Source: Streptomyces anulatus (GTDB lineage Bacteria; Actinomycetota; Actinomycetes; Streptomycetales; Streptomycetaceae). From it: a DNA stretch of 64,000 bases. The number at the start of each line of letters is the position of its first letter. The stretch's first letter is position 1. Position numbers and translations under genes: made by a program. This document shows, in pieces, positions 24,391-33,039 of this stretch. The stretch lies in contig NZ_BMVK01000013.1 in NCBI RefSeq assembly GCF_014650675.1, forward strand, positions 144,549 through 208,548, read 5' to 3'. A model generated the notes under the pieces. It was given only the letters and a program-made list of their open reading frames with translations, was not told the DNA's origin and ran no database searches.

Positions 24391-26511
24391 TTACGGCAGC
24401 TGCCGGATCTCCGTCTCGGACAGCACGCCCTCGTAGGCGTACACGCTGTCCACCACGCCCTTCAGCTGCTCGCCCCAGCCCTCGGCGGTGCGGGCCCGGC
24501 CGAGCTGGAGCCCGCCGGTGCTCTCCCAGGGCGCGTCGAACGCGGCCGTGCCGCCCTCCGCGTATTTCACCCCGTCGAGGTAGAAGGACACCTCGTTCGC
24601 CGAGGCGTCATGGACGACGGTCACCCGGTGCCCGACCCCGAAACCGCCGTCCGGCTGCTCGATCCGGCTGAGCACGGTCTCCGGAGCCCCCGGCTCGTCG
24701 GCGTGCGCCAGCACCAGGTCCCAGCTGGAGTTCTCCGGGTCGAAGCGCACCTTGAAGGCGTCGCCGTGCTCGCCGCCCTGGGAGATCGCCGTCATCGGCC
24801 CGGCCGGAGCGTCGTCGGTGAGCCGGACGCGGGCGCTGACGGTGTAGCTGCCGGCCGTGTCCACGACGGGCGCGTCGGTGGCCGCGTGGCCCGAGACGCC
24901 GTCGAGGCCGAGGTGCCCGTCGCCCTCCAGCGGCCAGTCCTGGACGCAGTCCGGGTCGAAGATGTCGCAGGGGTCGTCGTCGAGGCGGAAGACCGAGGCG
25001 CCGGCGCCCAGCTTCAGGGGCGCGCCCCCGCCCGTCTCCGGGGCGAGGCCGTCCGGTGCGGTGTCCAGCGCCCAGTGGCCGACCCGGAGCGCGGTACGGG
25101 TGGCGAGGGCCGTCAGCTCGCCCGGCACCACGATGCGGTCGAACGCCCGTACGTCACCGATCTCGCCCTGCCAGCGGTCCCGGTAGCCCTGCGCTCCCCG
25201 GGCCCGCCCGATCTGGAAGTCGCCCTCGCCCGCCACGGGGACGGCGGCCGTCTCCTCGCCGACCTCGCGGCCGTTCACATACAGCCGGACCGTGCCGCTC
25301 CCCGCGTCGTACTGGCCGAGCACGTACGCCCAGTCGCCGGCCTCGGGCAGCCCGCCCGTGACCCGCGCACCGCCGACGGAGAACGACCAGGCGGGCCCGG
25401 AGCCCACCGGGGTCAGCCCCAGGGTGAAGGCGCGCGCCGTGCCGGCGTCCTGCGAGAGGACCGTACGCGTGCCGTCCACCCGCGCCGGGCGCACCCAGCC
25501 GCCCACGGCGAAGTCCTTCGCGGTGCCGGTGACGACCGGGGCGCCCGGGGTCAGGAATCCGTGCCCCGATCCGTCGAGCGAGGCGGTGGAGGTGAGCGGG
25601 GTGCCGGACGGCGCGGGCGCGCCGAACGTGACCCCGGTACCGGCCCGGGCGGCGGAGCCGTTCTCGGCGGCGGCCGAACGGGAGCCCGCCGCGTCGGCGA
25701 GCTTCCAGTGGGCCACCGGGGCCGGTTCCCGGGCGACCCGGAAGGTGTAGTCGGTGCGCGGGCCGCGGTTGCCCGCGCGGTCCTGCGCCTGTACGGAGAG
25801 GGTCTGGACGCCCCACGCCTTCGGCACGAAGCGGATCTCGGCCGACCGGTCGGGGCCGGGCTCGGCCATCTTCGGCGGCTCGCCGATGAAGGAGTAGGCG
25901 TAGGCGACGATGTCCTCGGACCGCGCCGCGAAACGGAAGGTGCCCCGGACACCGGCGCCGGGCGTCCAGGTGTTGTCGTCCGGATAGTCGGGCGAGGTGA
26001 CGACCGGGGCGTCGGGCAGGGTGCGGTCGTACACGAACTCGCAGGGCGCGCCCGCCCCTTCGCTGCTCCAGGCGGAGGCCCCGTCGTCGTTCACGGCCCG
26101 CACCCGCCAGGACACGGTGGTCTCGTCGGGAATCGTGCTCGGCAGCTGCCAGCTGAACGGGGTGGTGTCGTGCATCGTGCTCGTGGTCGCCGTCACGCGC
26201 TTCTCGGCGCCGTCCTCGCCCTGCCACCAGGCCTCGAACTCGCCCCGGACCCGGCTCGCTTCACCCGGCTGCCCGCCGCCGGGCCCGTACAGCCGCGCCG
26301 TCACCTGCGGAACGGTCCGCACGTACGGCCGCTGCTCGCCGGTGACACATTCCGCACTGCCCACCGCCAGATCGGCGGTCCGCGGCTGCTTCGGCGGGAG
26401 TCCGCCGTCCGCCGCCGCCACGGCGCCCGGCGTCGCCAGCACCGTCCCGGCGGCGATCGCCGCCGCCACGGCCGCCCGTCTCGCCCCTCCACGTCCCGTA
26501 CGTCCTGTCAT
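24391..26511 (-). CDS. secreted LamG/concanavalin-like domain protein
   Basis: This 706-residue secreted protein starts with a twin-basic signal region (RTGRGGARR), a hydrophobic core and a cleavage site near AAA (about 34). It has an Ig/fibronectin-like first part (about 70-265), then two LamG-like jelly-roll domains (about 270-460 and 475-700), each with the WK/WAL..G.G.A opening and DG....LYVNGREV / FYLDGVKYAEGG strands. Such proteins bind polysaccharide or surface ligands, and no catalytic domain is seen. It is monocistronic and lies upstream of lysC on the same strand. The exact ligand is unknown. Confidence 0.8.
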   Translation of the reverse strand: MTGRTGRGGARRAAVAAAIAAGTVLATPGAVAAADGGLPPKQPRTADLAVGSAECVTGEQRPYVRTVPQVTARLYGPGGGQPGEASRVRGEFEAWWQGEDGAEKRVTATTSTMHDTTPFSWQLPSTIPDETTVSWRVRAVNDDGASAWSSEGAGAPCEFVYDRTLPDAPVVTSPDYPDDNTWTPGAGVRGTFRFAARSEDIVAYAYSFIGEPPKMAEPGPDRSAEIRFVPKAWGVQTLSVQAQDRAGNRGPRTDYTFRVAREPAPVAHWKLADAAGSRSAAAENGSAARAGTGVTFGAPAPSGTPLTSTASLDGSGHGFLTPGAPVVTGTAKDFAVGGWVRPARVDGTRTVLSQDAGTARAFTLGLTPVGSGPAWSFSVGGARVTGGLPEAGDWAYVLGQYDAGSGTVRLYVNGREVGEETAAVPVAGEGDFQIGRARGAQGYRDRWQGEIGDVRAFDRIVVPGELTALATRTALRVGHWALDTAPDGLAPETGGGAPLKLGAGASVFRLDDDPCDIFDPDCVQDWPLEGDGHLGLDGVSGHAATDAPVVDTAGSYTVSARVRLTDDAPAGPMTAISQGGEHGDAFKVRFDPENSSWDLVLAHADEPGAPETVLSRIEQPDGGFGVGHRVTVVHDASANEVSFYLDGVKYAEGGTAAFDAPWESTGGLQLGRARTAEGWGEQLKGVVDSVYAYEGVLSETEIRQLP

Positions 26512-26646
26512 GCGCGTACCCCTCCCCAGTCCGGCCCTCGATGATCGGAGATCAAGAGCTGAGGGAGATTAACAATCGGGTACGACGAACCGCTCCCGGA
26601 TATCGGCGCGTCCGCTCCCGGACATCGGCGTTTCGGAGCGCCCGGC

Positions 26647-27180
26647 TCATCCCGCTGTCAGCATCTCCGCATCGAGGACCTGCGTGTTCTGCGCCGCGGC
26701 GATGCGCCAGACCCCGTCGTCCTTCGCCAGGAAGTAGGTCGGGGTGCCGGGGACCGCCTCCGGGTGGGCGGCCATCAGCTCGGAGGGGTCCTCCCGGCCG
26801 TGGAAGATCTCGTCCAGGAACCGGCCTCCGTCCCGGGTGGCCGGGCGCTGACGGATCTTGACGGCGGCGGTGTCGGGACGGACGAAGAGGATCAGGTCGA
26901 CCGTGTACGTGGCGGTCACCGGGGAATTCGCCTGCGGGGGCAGCACCTTGCGGGTGAAGGCGCTGATCTCCGGCAGGCCGGTGAGCCGCTTGCCGTGGGC
27001 CGTGGTCCAGATGGCGTCCTCGCGGAAGCCGTCGAGGAAGGCGTCGGTGAGCGCGTTCCGCTGAGCGTGCTGCACACCGGCGACGAACGCGACGATGGCG
27101 TCGATGTCCTCCTGCGGGGCGGGGACGCCGATGACGGTGGGGGTGGGGGTGGAGGTGGGGCCGGTGGACATGCTGGACAT
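26647..27180 (-). CDS. SgcJ/EcaC-family (NTF2-like) protein
   Basis: The protein starts at ATG 27180 behind a perfect aaggag site eight bases upstream and has 177 residues. The family pattern is IDAIVAFVAGVQHAQRNALTDAFLDGF, then DAIWTTAHGKRLTG and the later strands TATYTVDLILFVRPDTAAVKIRQ. SgcJ/EcaC proteins are NTF2-fold proteins often found beside antibiotic or detoxification genes; the activity is unsettled. It is divergent from an NmrA-like reductase gene, and each has its own MerR-type promoter with the same operator dyad (see separate entries). The two are therefore likely one stress response unit. Confidence 0.82.
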   Translation of the reverse strand: MSSMSTGPTSTPTPTVIGVPAPQEDIDAIVAFVAGVQHAQRNALTDAFLDGFREDAIWTTAHGKRLTGLPEISAFTRKVLPPQANSPVTATYTVDLILFVRPDTAAVKIRQRPATRDGGRFLDEIFHGREDPSELMAAHPEAVPGTPTYFLAKDDGVWRIAAAQNTQVLDAEMLTAG

Positions 27181-27228
27181 GAGCAAACTCCTTGTGGGAA
27201 GCGGCCGTTGTGCCGGCCGTTCCCCAGG

Positions 27229-27259
27229 AGCCTCTTCCCTCAAGCCCGGTTGAGGTCAA
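27229..27259 (-). promoter_or_regulatory. MerR-type promoter/operator for the SgcJ-like gene
   Basis: Minus strand: -35 TTGACC (27259-27254), 19-bp spacer, -10 GAGGCT (27234-27229). Inside the spacer lies the dyad CTCAA-N6-TTGAG (27239-27254). The over-long 19-bp spacer with a dyad between the boxes is the signature of promoters activated by MerR-family regulators. Confidence 0.65.
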
Positions 27260-27284
27260 GCAGCGGCGCTCCCGCCCAACCGGC

Positions 27285-27315
27285 TTGACCTCAATGTTGC
27301 TTGAGCTTCTAGCGT
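27285..27315 (+). promoter_or_regulatory. MerR-type promoter/operator for the NmrA-like gene
   Basis: Plus strand: -35 TTGACC (27285-27290), 19-bp spacer, -10 TAGCGT (27310-27315), with the same dyad CTCAA-N6-TTGAG (27290-27305) inside the spacer. The site mirrors the one that drives the divergent gene. No MerR gene is adjacent in this window. Confidence 0.7.
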
Positions 27316-27360
27316 TCCTCTCGTCGAACAGGCAGTGACCGGACAGAGGAGCGCTCAGCG

Positions 27361-28203
27361 ATGATTTTGGTGACCGGTGCGACCGGGAACACAGGCAGCG
27401 AGCTGGTACGGCAGCTGTCCGTGGACGGGCACGGGACCGCCGTCCGGGCCCTGACCCGGGACGCGGCGCGGGCCGGGGCCGTGGTGCCCGACGGGGTCGA
27501 GGTGGCGGAAGGCGACCTGGGGCGGGCCGAGTCGCTGAAGTCCGCACTGGGCGGGGTGCGTTCACTGTTCCTGATCTCGGGCGTCGGCGACGACGCCGGA
27601 GTGCTCGACGCCGCCCGGGACGCGGGGGTGGAGCACGTGGTGCTGGTCTCCTCCATCACCGTCATGACCCATCCGCACCTCGGCCCGGCACGGGCGAATC
27701 TCGCCGTCGAACGCCGGCTGCGGGAGAGCGGGATGGAGTGGACCATCCTGCGGCCGACGCAGTTCGCCTCCAACACCCTCTGGTGGGCGCGGTCCGTGCG
27801 CGACGCATCCGTGGTGCGCGTACCGTACGCGGACGTCGGGCTGCCGACCGTCCACCCCGCCGACATCGCCTCGGTGGCCCGTGCGGCGCTGACCGGGCCG
27901 GGGCACCGGGGGCGGACCTACCCGCTCACCGGGCCGAAGCGGATCAGCCCGCGGCAGCAGGCCGACGAGCTGGGGCGGGTGCTGGGCCGGGAGGTGGCCT
28001 GCGTCGGGGTCACGCGGGAGAAGGCGTACCCGCCGATGGCCGCGATGATGGGGGCCGAGGTCGCGGACAGCGTCCTCGACCTGATGGGCGGCGACGTCAA
28101 CGACGCGCTGCTGGCCGTGCGCGACACCGTGGCCCGGGTCACCGGCTCGCCCGCCCGCTCCTACCGCCGCTGGGCCGAGGAGAACGCCGACGCGTTCCGG
28201 TGA
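27361..28203 (+). CDS. NmrA-like / atypical SDR NAD(P)H-binding protein
   Basis: This 280-residue protein opens with the dinucleotide motif VTGATGNTGSELV and continues with ALTRDAARAG, LVSSITVM and LRPTQFASNTLWW, typical of atypical SDRs of the NmrA/QOR2 type. These bind NAD(P)(H) and act as quinone or small-carbonyl reductases or redox sensors. The start ATG 27361 lies about 45 bp after the mapped -10 box. It shares regulation with the divergent SgcJ-like gene, which points to an electrophile or redox-cycling stress response. Confidence 0.88.
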   Translation: MILVTGATGNTGSELVRQLSVDGHGTAVRALTRDAARAGAVVPDGVEVAEGDLGRAESLKSALGGVRSLFLISGVGDDAGVLDAARDAGVEHVVLVSSITVMTHPHLGPARANLAVERRLRESGMEWTILRPTQFASNTLWWARSVRDASVVRVPYADVGLPTVHPADIASVARAALTGPGHRGRTYPLTGPKRISPRQQADELGRVLGREVACVGVTREKAYPPMAAMMGAEVADSVLDLMGGDVNDALLAVRDTVARVTGSPARSYRRWAEENADAFR

Positions 28204-28222
28204 GGCGGAGCGCGGACGCGCC

Positions 28223-28882
28223 CTACTTCACCGGGCGCAGGCCCAAGGGCGCCGCGATCTCCTCCAGCATCACGCGGCCCGCCTCCTCGGCGAGGTCCTC
28301 CTCGCCCGGGTCCTGGTCGGTGTCCAGGCCGTCCAGCTCCTCCAGGGGCTGGCCGAGGCGGATGTGGGCGACCAGCGACTGGAGGGCGCGGAGGGTGGCG
28401 GAGGCGGTGGAGCCCCAGTTGGAGAAGTATGAGAACTGCCACCACCACAGCGCCTCGGCGGTGCGCTCGGCGTCGTAGTGCGCGAGGCCGTGGCCGAGGT
28501 CGGTGACCAGGTCGGCCAGGTCGTCGGAGATCCGGTGCGGGACCGGGGCCTTGCGGGGCTCGTACGGGTCGAAGACCTCGGAGTAGACGTCGATCGGCTC
28601 CAGCAGCGCCGCGAACCGCTCGCGCAGGCCGTCCGCGTCCGGCTCGGGGCCGAGGTCCGGTTCGTACCGCTCGTCGGGCAGGACGTCCTCGTACGCGCCG
28701 AGGCGGCCGCCCGCGAGCAGGAGCTGCGAGACCTGGAGGAGCAGGACCGGGACGGCCTTCTCCGGCTCGTCGACCTTGGACACCTCGGTGACCGCGACGA
28801 TGAACGTCTTGATCTGGTCCGCGATCTGGACGGCGAAGTCGTCCGGGTCCTGCGTGACGGAGTTCAGCGTGGCGTCAGACAT
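28223..28882 (-). CDS. DUF5063 family protein
   Basis: This 219-residue acidic protein is conserved next to recR in Streptomyces and carries the DUF5063 pattern. Its features are DDFAVQIADQIKTFIVAV, VLLLQVSQLLLAGGRL, DVYSEVFDPYEP, ISDDLADLVTDLGHGL and ALWWWQFSYFSNWGSTAS. It is all-helical with no membrane segment. The function is unknown. It reads in the same direction as recR and ybaB with about 100 bp between, and is probably cotranscribed with them. Confidence 0.8.
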   Translation of the reverse strand: MSDATLNSVTQDPDDFAVQIADQIKTFIVAVTEVSKVDEPEKAVPVLLLQVSQLLLAGGRLGAYEDVLPDERYEPDLGPEPDADGLRERFAALLEPIDVYSEVFDPYEPRKAPVPHRISDDLADLVTDLGHGLAHYDAERTAEALWWWQFSYFSNWGSTASATLRALQSLVAHIRLGQPLEELDGLDTDQDPGEEDLAEEAGRVMLEEIAAPLGLRPVK

Positions 28883-28986
28883 CGAGGGGACCTCCCGTGG
28901 GCGCGGTCACAGACGGTGAAGCGGACGACGAAGCGGACCGCGGAGCGGACAGCGGTACGTGAAGGGGGCAGCGTACGGCGGTGGTG

Positions 28987-29586
28987 TCAGACATCCAGCA
29001 GCCGCCTCCCCTCGAAGGCGCGGCCCAGGGTGACCTCGTCGGCGTACTCCAGGTCGCCGCCGACCGGCAGGCCGCTGGCCAGCCGGGTCACTCTGAGGCC
29101 CATCGGCTTGACCATCCGCGCCAGGTACGTCGCGGTGGCCTCGCCCTCCAGATTGGGGTCGGTCGCGAGGATCAGCTCCGTGATGGAACCGTCCGCGAGC
29201 CGCGCCAGCAGCTCACGGATGCGCAGGTCGTCCGGGCCGACGCCCTCGATGGGACTGATCGCCCCGCCCAGGACGTGGTAGCGGCCCCGGAACTCACGCG
29301 TCCGCTCGATCGCCACGACGTCCTTGGGCTCCTCGACCACGCAGATGACGCTCCGGTCGCGGCGCTCGTCCCGGCAGATCCCGCACTGCTCCTGCTGCGC
29401 GACATTGCCGCACACCGCGCAGAACCGGACCTTGTCCTTGACCTCCAGGAGGGCGTGCGCGAGCCGGCGTACGTCCGTGGGCTCGGCCTGCAGGATGTGG
29501 AAGGCGATCCGTTGCGCGCTCTTGGGACCGACGCCGGGCAGCCTGCCCAGTTCGTCGATGAGGTCCTGAACAACGCCTTCGTACAA
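28987..29586 (-). CDS. recR: recombination mediator protein RecR
   Basis: This 199-residue RecR has all parts in order: the N-terminal helix-hairpin-helix (GRLPGVGPKSAQRIA), the zinc finger C56-x2-C59-x8-C68-x2-C71, and the Toprim domain (about 80-175, with VVEEPKDVVAIE and ATDPNLEGEATA). RecR works with RecO/RecF in loading RecA at gaps. It lies downstream of ybaB on the same strand, the usual pairing. The dnaX gene that precedes ybaB in many bacteria is not adjacent here. Confidence 0.97.
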   Translation of the reverse strand: MYEGVVQDLIDELGRLPGVGPKSAQRIAFHILQAEPTDVRRLAHALLEVKDKVRFCAVCGNVAQQEQCGICRDERRDRSVICVVEEPKDVVAIERTREFRGRYHVLGGAISPIEGVGPDDLRIRELLARLADGSITELILATDPNLEGEATATYLARMVKPMGLRVTRLASGLPVGGDLEYADEVTLGRAFEGRRLLDV

Positions 29587-29711
29587 CGGAACGCCTTTCT
29601 TTGCTTCCTGCTCCGTACCGTAGTGGGTACGGGTCGGTACCAGTAGGCCCCGTGGACCCTCCTGTGGCCGGTCCGGTCAGGGGTCCTGTCGAGGCCCTGC
29701 CGGAGCTCCCG

Positions 29712-30056
29712 TCAGAACGGCAGGCCGGGGATGCCACCCCCGCCGCCCAGGCCCTGGGCCAGCGGGCCGAGCTTCTCCTGCTGGAGCGCCTGCGCGTTCT
29801 CGTTGGCCGCCTGGACGGCCGCGACGACGAGGTCGGCGAGCGTCTCGGTGTCCTCCGGGTCCACCGCCTTAGGGTCGATCACCAGGGCGCGGAGCTCGCC
29901 GGAGCCGGTGACGGTGGCCTTCACGAGACCGCCGCCCGCCTGTCCGTCGACCTCGGTCCTGGCCAGTTCCTCCTGGGCCGCGGCGAGATCCTGCTGCATC
30001 TTCTGGGCCTGCTGGAGCAACTGCTGCATATTGGGCTGGCCACCACCGGGAATCAC
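29712..30056 (-). CDS. ybaB: YbaB/EbfC-family nucleoid-associated protein
   Basis: This small DNA-binding protein of about 114 residues starts with GTG 30056 (MIPGGGQPNM). That start follows an AGGAG site, and an upstream ATG at 30071 would put the site inside the coding sequence. Its features are a Gln-rich helix (QQLLQQAQKMQQDLAAAQEEL), the core VKATVTGSGELRALVIDP and a Gly-rich tail GLGGGGGIPGLPF. YbaB dimers bind DNA and condense the nucleoid, and the gene is nearly always beside recR, as here. Confidence 0.93.
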   Translation of the reverse strand: MIPGGGQPNMQQLLQQAQKMQQDLAAAQEELARTEVDGQAGGGLVKATVTGSGELRALVIDPKAVDPEDTETLADLVVAAVQAANENAQALQQEKLGPLAQGLGGGGGIPGLPF

Positions 30057-30423
30057 GGTCACTCCTGGCATTTCGACGACAAATGTTTCGGTAAGCCGAG
30101 CCTACGTGGTCCCCGGTCACCGCGCTCCACCCGCCGGGGACCAACTCTTTCGGGTGAGATTCGGGAACCGGCGTGAGTGCTCCTATACCTGACCAGCGGC
30201 CCTGCGCAGGCGGGAATCCCGCGATTTCGACCCCACGGCCCACCATTCGGCGGTAGGAAGGGCATGCACATCGGCACACGAGCGTGCATGTGCGGTGACG
30301 CAGAGTTACCCCGCGGGGATCGTCGGTCGTGCGGACCGCCCCGCCTTCTCCGGGCCGGTCGGGTCCGGCTCCGGGAAGCCCTACGCGTCCGTCCCGTCCG
30401 TCAGAGTGCAGAGGAGTGCCCCG
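30057..30423. other. divergent intergenic region between ybaB and the SLATT gene
   Basis: This region holds the divergent promoters of ybaB-recR and the SLATT gene. I searched by eye for the small SRP RNA that sits near ybaB/dnaX in some actinobacteria and did not find its conserved GGAAGGAAGC loop. I see no other RNA structure or protein gene. In-frame codons upstream of 30424 have no family sequence. Confidence 0.4.
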
Positions 30424-31224
30424 GTGAGTCAGCCGGAGATGCAGCCCGAGGGGCCGCCCCGCAAGGAGTCCGATGCGGGATCCGGTGAAAACGGAGCTGA
30501 GCATTCCGCTTCCGGCCCGGGCAGGGGACGCCCCGCCGGGCGCGATCTGACCGGGCGCCCGTTCCCCCTCGGCGACTGGGGCGAACCTGCCGAGCGGCTC
30601 GACGAGCTCTACCGCTGGGTCGAGACCGGCGCGCTGGACACCGCCGACTGGTATCTGAACGACCGGGTCTGGAAGCGCCGGGCCGCCAGGGCGCTGCGGA
30701 TGGGCACCGCGGCCGGGGTGGTCGCCGGGGCCGCCCTGCCGCTGCTCGACCTGACCGGCACCCTGAGCGGCTCGGCGGGCTGGGGGTATCTGTCCCTGCT
30801 GCTGGGGACCGCCTGCATGGCCTGCGACCGGTACTTCGGTCTCACCTCCGGGTGGATAAGGAACCTCGCCACGGCCCAGGCAGTACAGCGGCGGCTCCAG
30901 GTGCTCCAGTTCGACTGGGCATCGGAGTGCGTACGGGAGATGCTCGGGCCGACCGAGGGCACGGCCAGCGAGGCGGCGGAGCGGTGCCTGGGGGTGCTGC
31001 GGAGGTTCTCCGAGGACGTCACCGAGCTGGTGCGGTCGGAGACGGCGGACTGGATGGTGGAGTTCCGGGCGGGGCCCGCGCCGATGGGCATGCAGGCCCT
31101 GGCCACGGGGAGCGCGGGAGGGCGCGGTGAGTCGGGGGCGGCGCCGGGGCGGTTCTCGATGCCGTCGGTGGCGGCCCGGCCGAACATGCCTCGGCAGCGG
31201 CCGCCGGAGTCGCCGCCGCGATGA
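30424..31224 (+). CDS. SLATT-domain membrane protein
   Basis: GTG 30424 follows a gaggag site and gives about 266 residues. A disordered polar N-terminus leads into the SLATT pattern: ERLDELYRWVETGALDTADWYLNDRVWKRR (amphipathic helix), two membrane helices (AAGVVAGAALPLLDL and WGYLSLLLGTACMACDRYFG), and a long C-terminal helix (ATAQAVQRRLQVLQFDW). SLATT proteins are predicted membrane effectors that form pores in nucleotide-signalling conflict systems. Here it is a stand-alone gene in housekeeping context, so a defence role is not supported by the neighbours. Confidence 0.78.
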   Translation: MSQPEMQPEGPPRKESDAGSGENGAEHSASGPGRGRPAGRDLTGRPFPLGDWGEPAERLDELYRWVETGALDTADWYLNDRVWKRRAARALRMGTAAGVVAGAALPLLDLTGTLSGSAGWGYLSLLLGTACMACDRYFGLTSGWIRNLATAQAVQRRLQVLQFDWASECVREMLGPTEGTASEAAERCLGVLRRFSEDVTELVRSETADWMVEFRAGPAPMGMQALATGSAGGRGESGAAPGRFSMPSVAARPNMPRQRPPESPPR

Positions 31225-31275
31225 GGATTGCCGGGGGGCGGGCGATGGGCGCCGGGGGTGCGGGGTGGCGTTTCG

Positions 31276-31322
31276 GGGGCGCTGCCCCCGGACCCCCGGT
31301 CCTCAATCGCCGGACGGGCTTG
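31276..31322. repeat. dispersed Streptomyces intergenic repeat with GGGGGC/GCCCCC hairpin
   Basis: The hairpin GGGGGC-GCT-GCCCCC is followed by CCGGTCCTCAATCGCCGGACGGGCT, the same CCTCAA-cGCCGGACGGGCT element that recurs at 35.7-36.2 kb. It lies between convergent genes and may end transcription. Confidence 0.6.
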
Positions 31323-31385
31323 GATATGGCGTCCCGGTCCGCGACGGGAAGCGGACGGGCTTGATGTGGCCGGCCAGGTGTCGTC

Positions 31386-32036
31386 CTAGCTGAAGATGAT
31401 CATTGAGCCCTGGGCCAGGCTGCGGGTCGCCGCGGCGTGGAGGCCGAGCCAGACGTGGCGTTCCCGGGCGAACGGGCTGTCGTCGTGGGGGATCGGGTCC
31501 GCCGGTTCCTCCAGGGCCGTGGGGCCGGAGGGCGGTTGCGGGGCGGCCGGCGGGTTGGCCGGGTCGATGCCGATGGACGGGGCGACGAACTCCAGCTCGC
31601 GCAGCAGCCCGTGCGCGGAGCCCAGCGGTCCGCCGCCCGCCAGGAGCGCGTCGTCGGAGAGCGGGGCCGGGAAGTCCACCGGGACGTACGCCCCGGCGTG
31701 GTCGTAGTGCCAGACCAGGTGCGACTGCTGGGCACCCTGTTCGAACATCTCCAGGAGCTGTTCGTAGTCGCCGTCGAGACCCGCGACGGGGGTGACGGCG
31801 AGGCCGCTCAGCTGGAGCAGGTAGGCGCGGCGCAGGAAGTGCAGCGCGTCGTAGTCGAAGCCGGCCACGGGAGCTACTTCCCCGTTGAGGCCCGGCATGT
31901 AGGCGTAGACGGGGACGGGCGGCAGCCCGGCGTCGTTCAGCGCCTTGTCGTAGACGGCGATCTCTTCGGCGAACGGATTGTCGGCGCTGTGGCACAGCAC
32001 ATCGACGAGGGGGACCAGCCACAGGTCACAGGCCAC
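31386..32036 (-). CDS. conserved hypothetical protein
   Basis: A 216-residue protein starts at ATG 32036. It begins MACDLWLVPLVDVLCHS and contains AVYDKALNDAGLPPVPVYAYMPGL, a double run of hydrophobic beta segments (FDYDALHFLRRAYLLQL) and LVWHYDHAGAYVPVDF, with a Pro/Ala-rich linker before the last 35 residues. I do not recognise a named family. There is no signal peptide or membrane helix. It is preceded by a GntR regulator in the same direction (60 bp), but no functional link is evident. Confidence 0.65.
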   Translation of the reverse strand: MACDLWLVPLVDVLCHSADNPFAEEIAVYDKALNDAGLPPVPVYAYMPGLNGEVAPVAGFDYDALHFLRRAYLLQLSGLAVTPVAGLDGDYEQLLEMFEQGAQQSHLVWHYDHAGAYVPVDFPAPLSDDALLAGGGPLGSAHGLLRELEFVAPSIGIDPANPPAAPQPPSGPTALEEPADPIPHDDSPFARERHVWLGLHAAATRSLAQGSMIIFS

Positions 32037-32096
32037 GAAGTCTCGCTCTCAGAAGGGTTCGGGCGATCGTCGGGACAGCGTAATGCGGGGCGAACC

Positions 32097-32843
32097 TCAC
32101 GCACAGGGCCCCGGTGCTTCCGGTGCTTCCGGTACTTCCGAAGAATCCGGCGGTCCGGGGGCGTCGCCCTCGGCCGCCCGCGCCTCCAGCCGGTCCGCCC
32201 AGGCGAGCGCGTGCGCGTAGTAGGAGTGCATGGCGGCGTGGACCTGCTCGTGGTCGCCCCGGGAGATGGCCTCGACCAGTTCCTCGTGGCCGAACCACAG
32301 CACGTCCTCGTCCATGCCGTCGCGGCGCAGCCGGTGCACGGCGAACACCCAGGCCTGGACGCGGAGCCGGGTGAGGAAGTCGGCGATGTACGGGTTGAGG
32401 ACGAACTGCCCCAACTCGCGCCAGAACCGCAGGTCGTACCCGATCAGCACGTCGAGGTCGCCGCCCTTCGCCGCGCGGACCGCCTCCGCGGCCCGTCGGC
32501 GGATCGACGCGAGCCCCTCGGGCCGGACGGCGACCCTCTCGGCGGGGTTGCGGAAGAGGCCCTCGACGACGAGGGCGCGGGCCTCGGCCATCGCGCGGTA
32601 GTCGGCGACGGTGAACTCGCGCACCTGGAAGCCCCGGTGCTGGTCGGAGGCGAGGAGCCCCTGTGCGGAGAGGTCGAAGAGCGCCTCGCGGACGGGCGTC
32701 GCGGAGACCCCGTACTGCTCGGCGATCTGCTTGACGGTGAACTCACGGCCCGGCGGAAGACGCCCTGCCAGCACCTCGTCACGCAGCGCGTCGGCGATCT
32801 GCTGGCGCAGGGTGTTGCGCGTCACGCCTCCGCTCGGACTCAT
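32097..32843 (-). CDS. GntR/FCD-family transcriptional regulator
   Basis: This 248-residue protein starts at ATG 32843, nine bases after GGGGG. The GntR winged helix lies at residues about 8-75 (GRLPPGREFTVKQIAEQYGVSATPVREALFDL), followed by an all-helical FCD ligand domain (DLRFWRELGQFVLNPYIADFLTRLR; HEELVEAISRGDHEQVHAAM with the metal-ligand His positions). A low-complexity Pro/Glu/Ala tail follows. FCD regulators sense small carboxylates or amino acids. The neighbouring class III aminotransferase, same direction and upstream, is the most likely target. Confidence 0.87.
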   Translation of the reverse strand: MSPSGGVTRNTLRQQIADALRDEVLAGRLPPGREFTVKQIAEQYGVSATPVREALFDLSAQGLLASDQHRGFQVREFTVADYRAMAEARALVVEGLFRNPAERVAVRPEGLASIRRRAAEAVRAAKGGDLDVLIGYDLRFWRELGQFVLNPYIADFLTRLRVQAWVFAVHRLRRDGMDEDVLWFGHEELVEAISRGDHEQVHAAMHSYYAHALAWADRLEARAAEGDAPGPPDSSEVPEAPEAPGPCA

Positions 32844-33039
32844 ACCGGCCCCCATCCGTCCCTCTGTCCCTGTCCGTCCCCGTTCGCCGAGGTATCCGGC
32901 GGGGGCCAATTCTGGCTCGGGTCACCTTAAGCCAGGGCCGCCGCCGTGCCCGATTCCGGGCACGGCGGGGAGGCGCACAGGGTCGACAGCGTACGGAACC
33001 AGGCCGTCCGGCTACCCGGCGTACGGGCCGGGAGCGCCG

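Noticed and set aside
30057..30423. SRP (4.5S-like) RNA gene near ybaB
   Set aside because: The conserved GGAAGGAAGC-type loop and long helix were not found on either strand.
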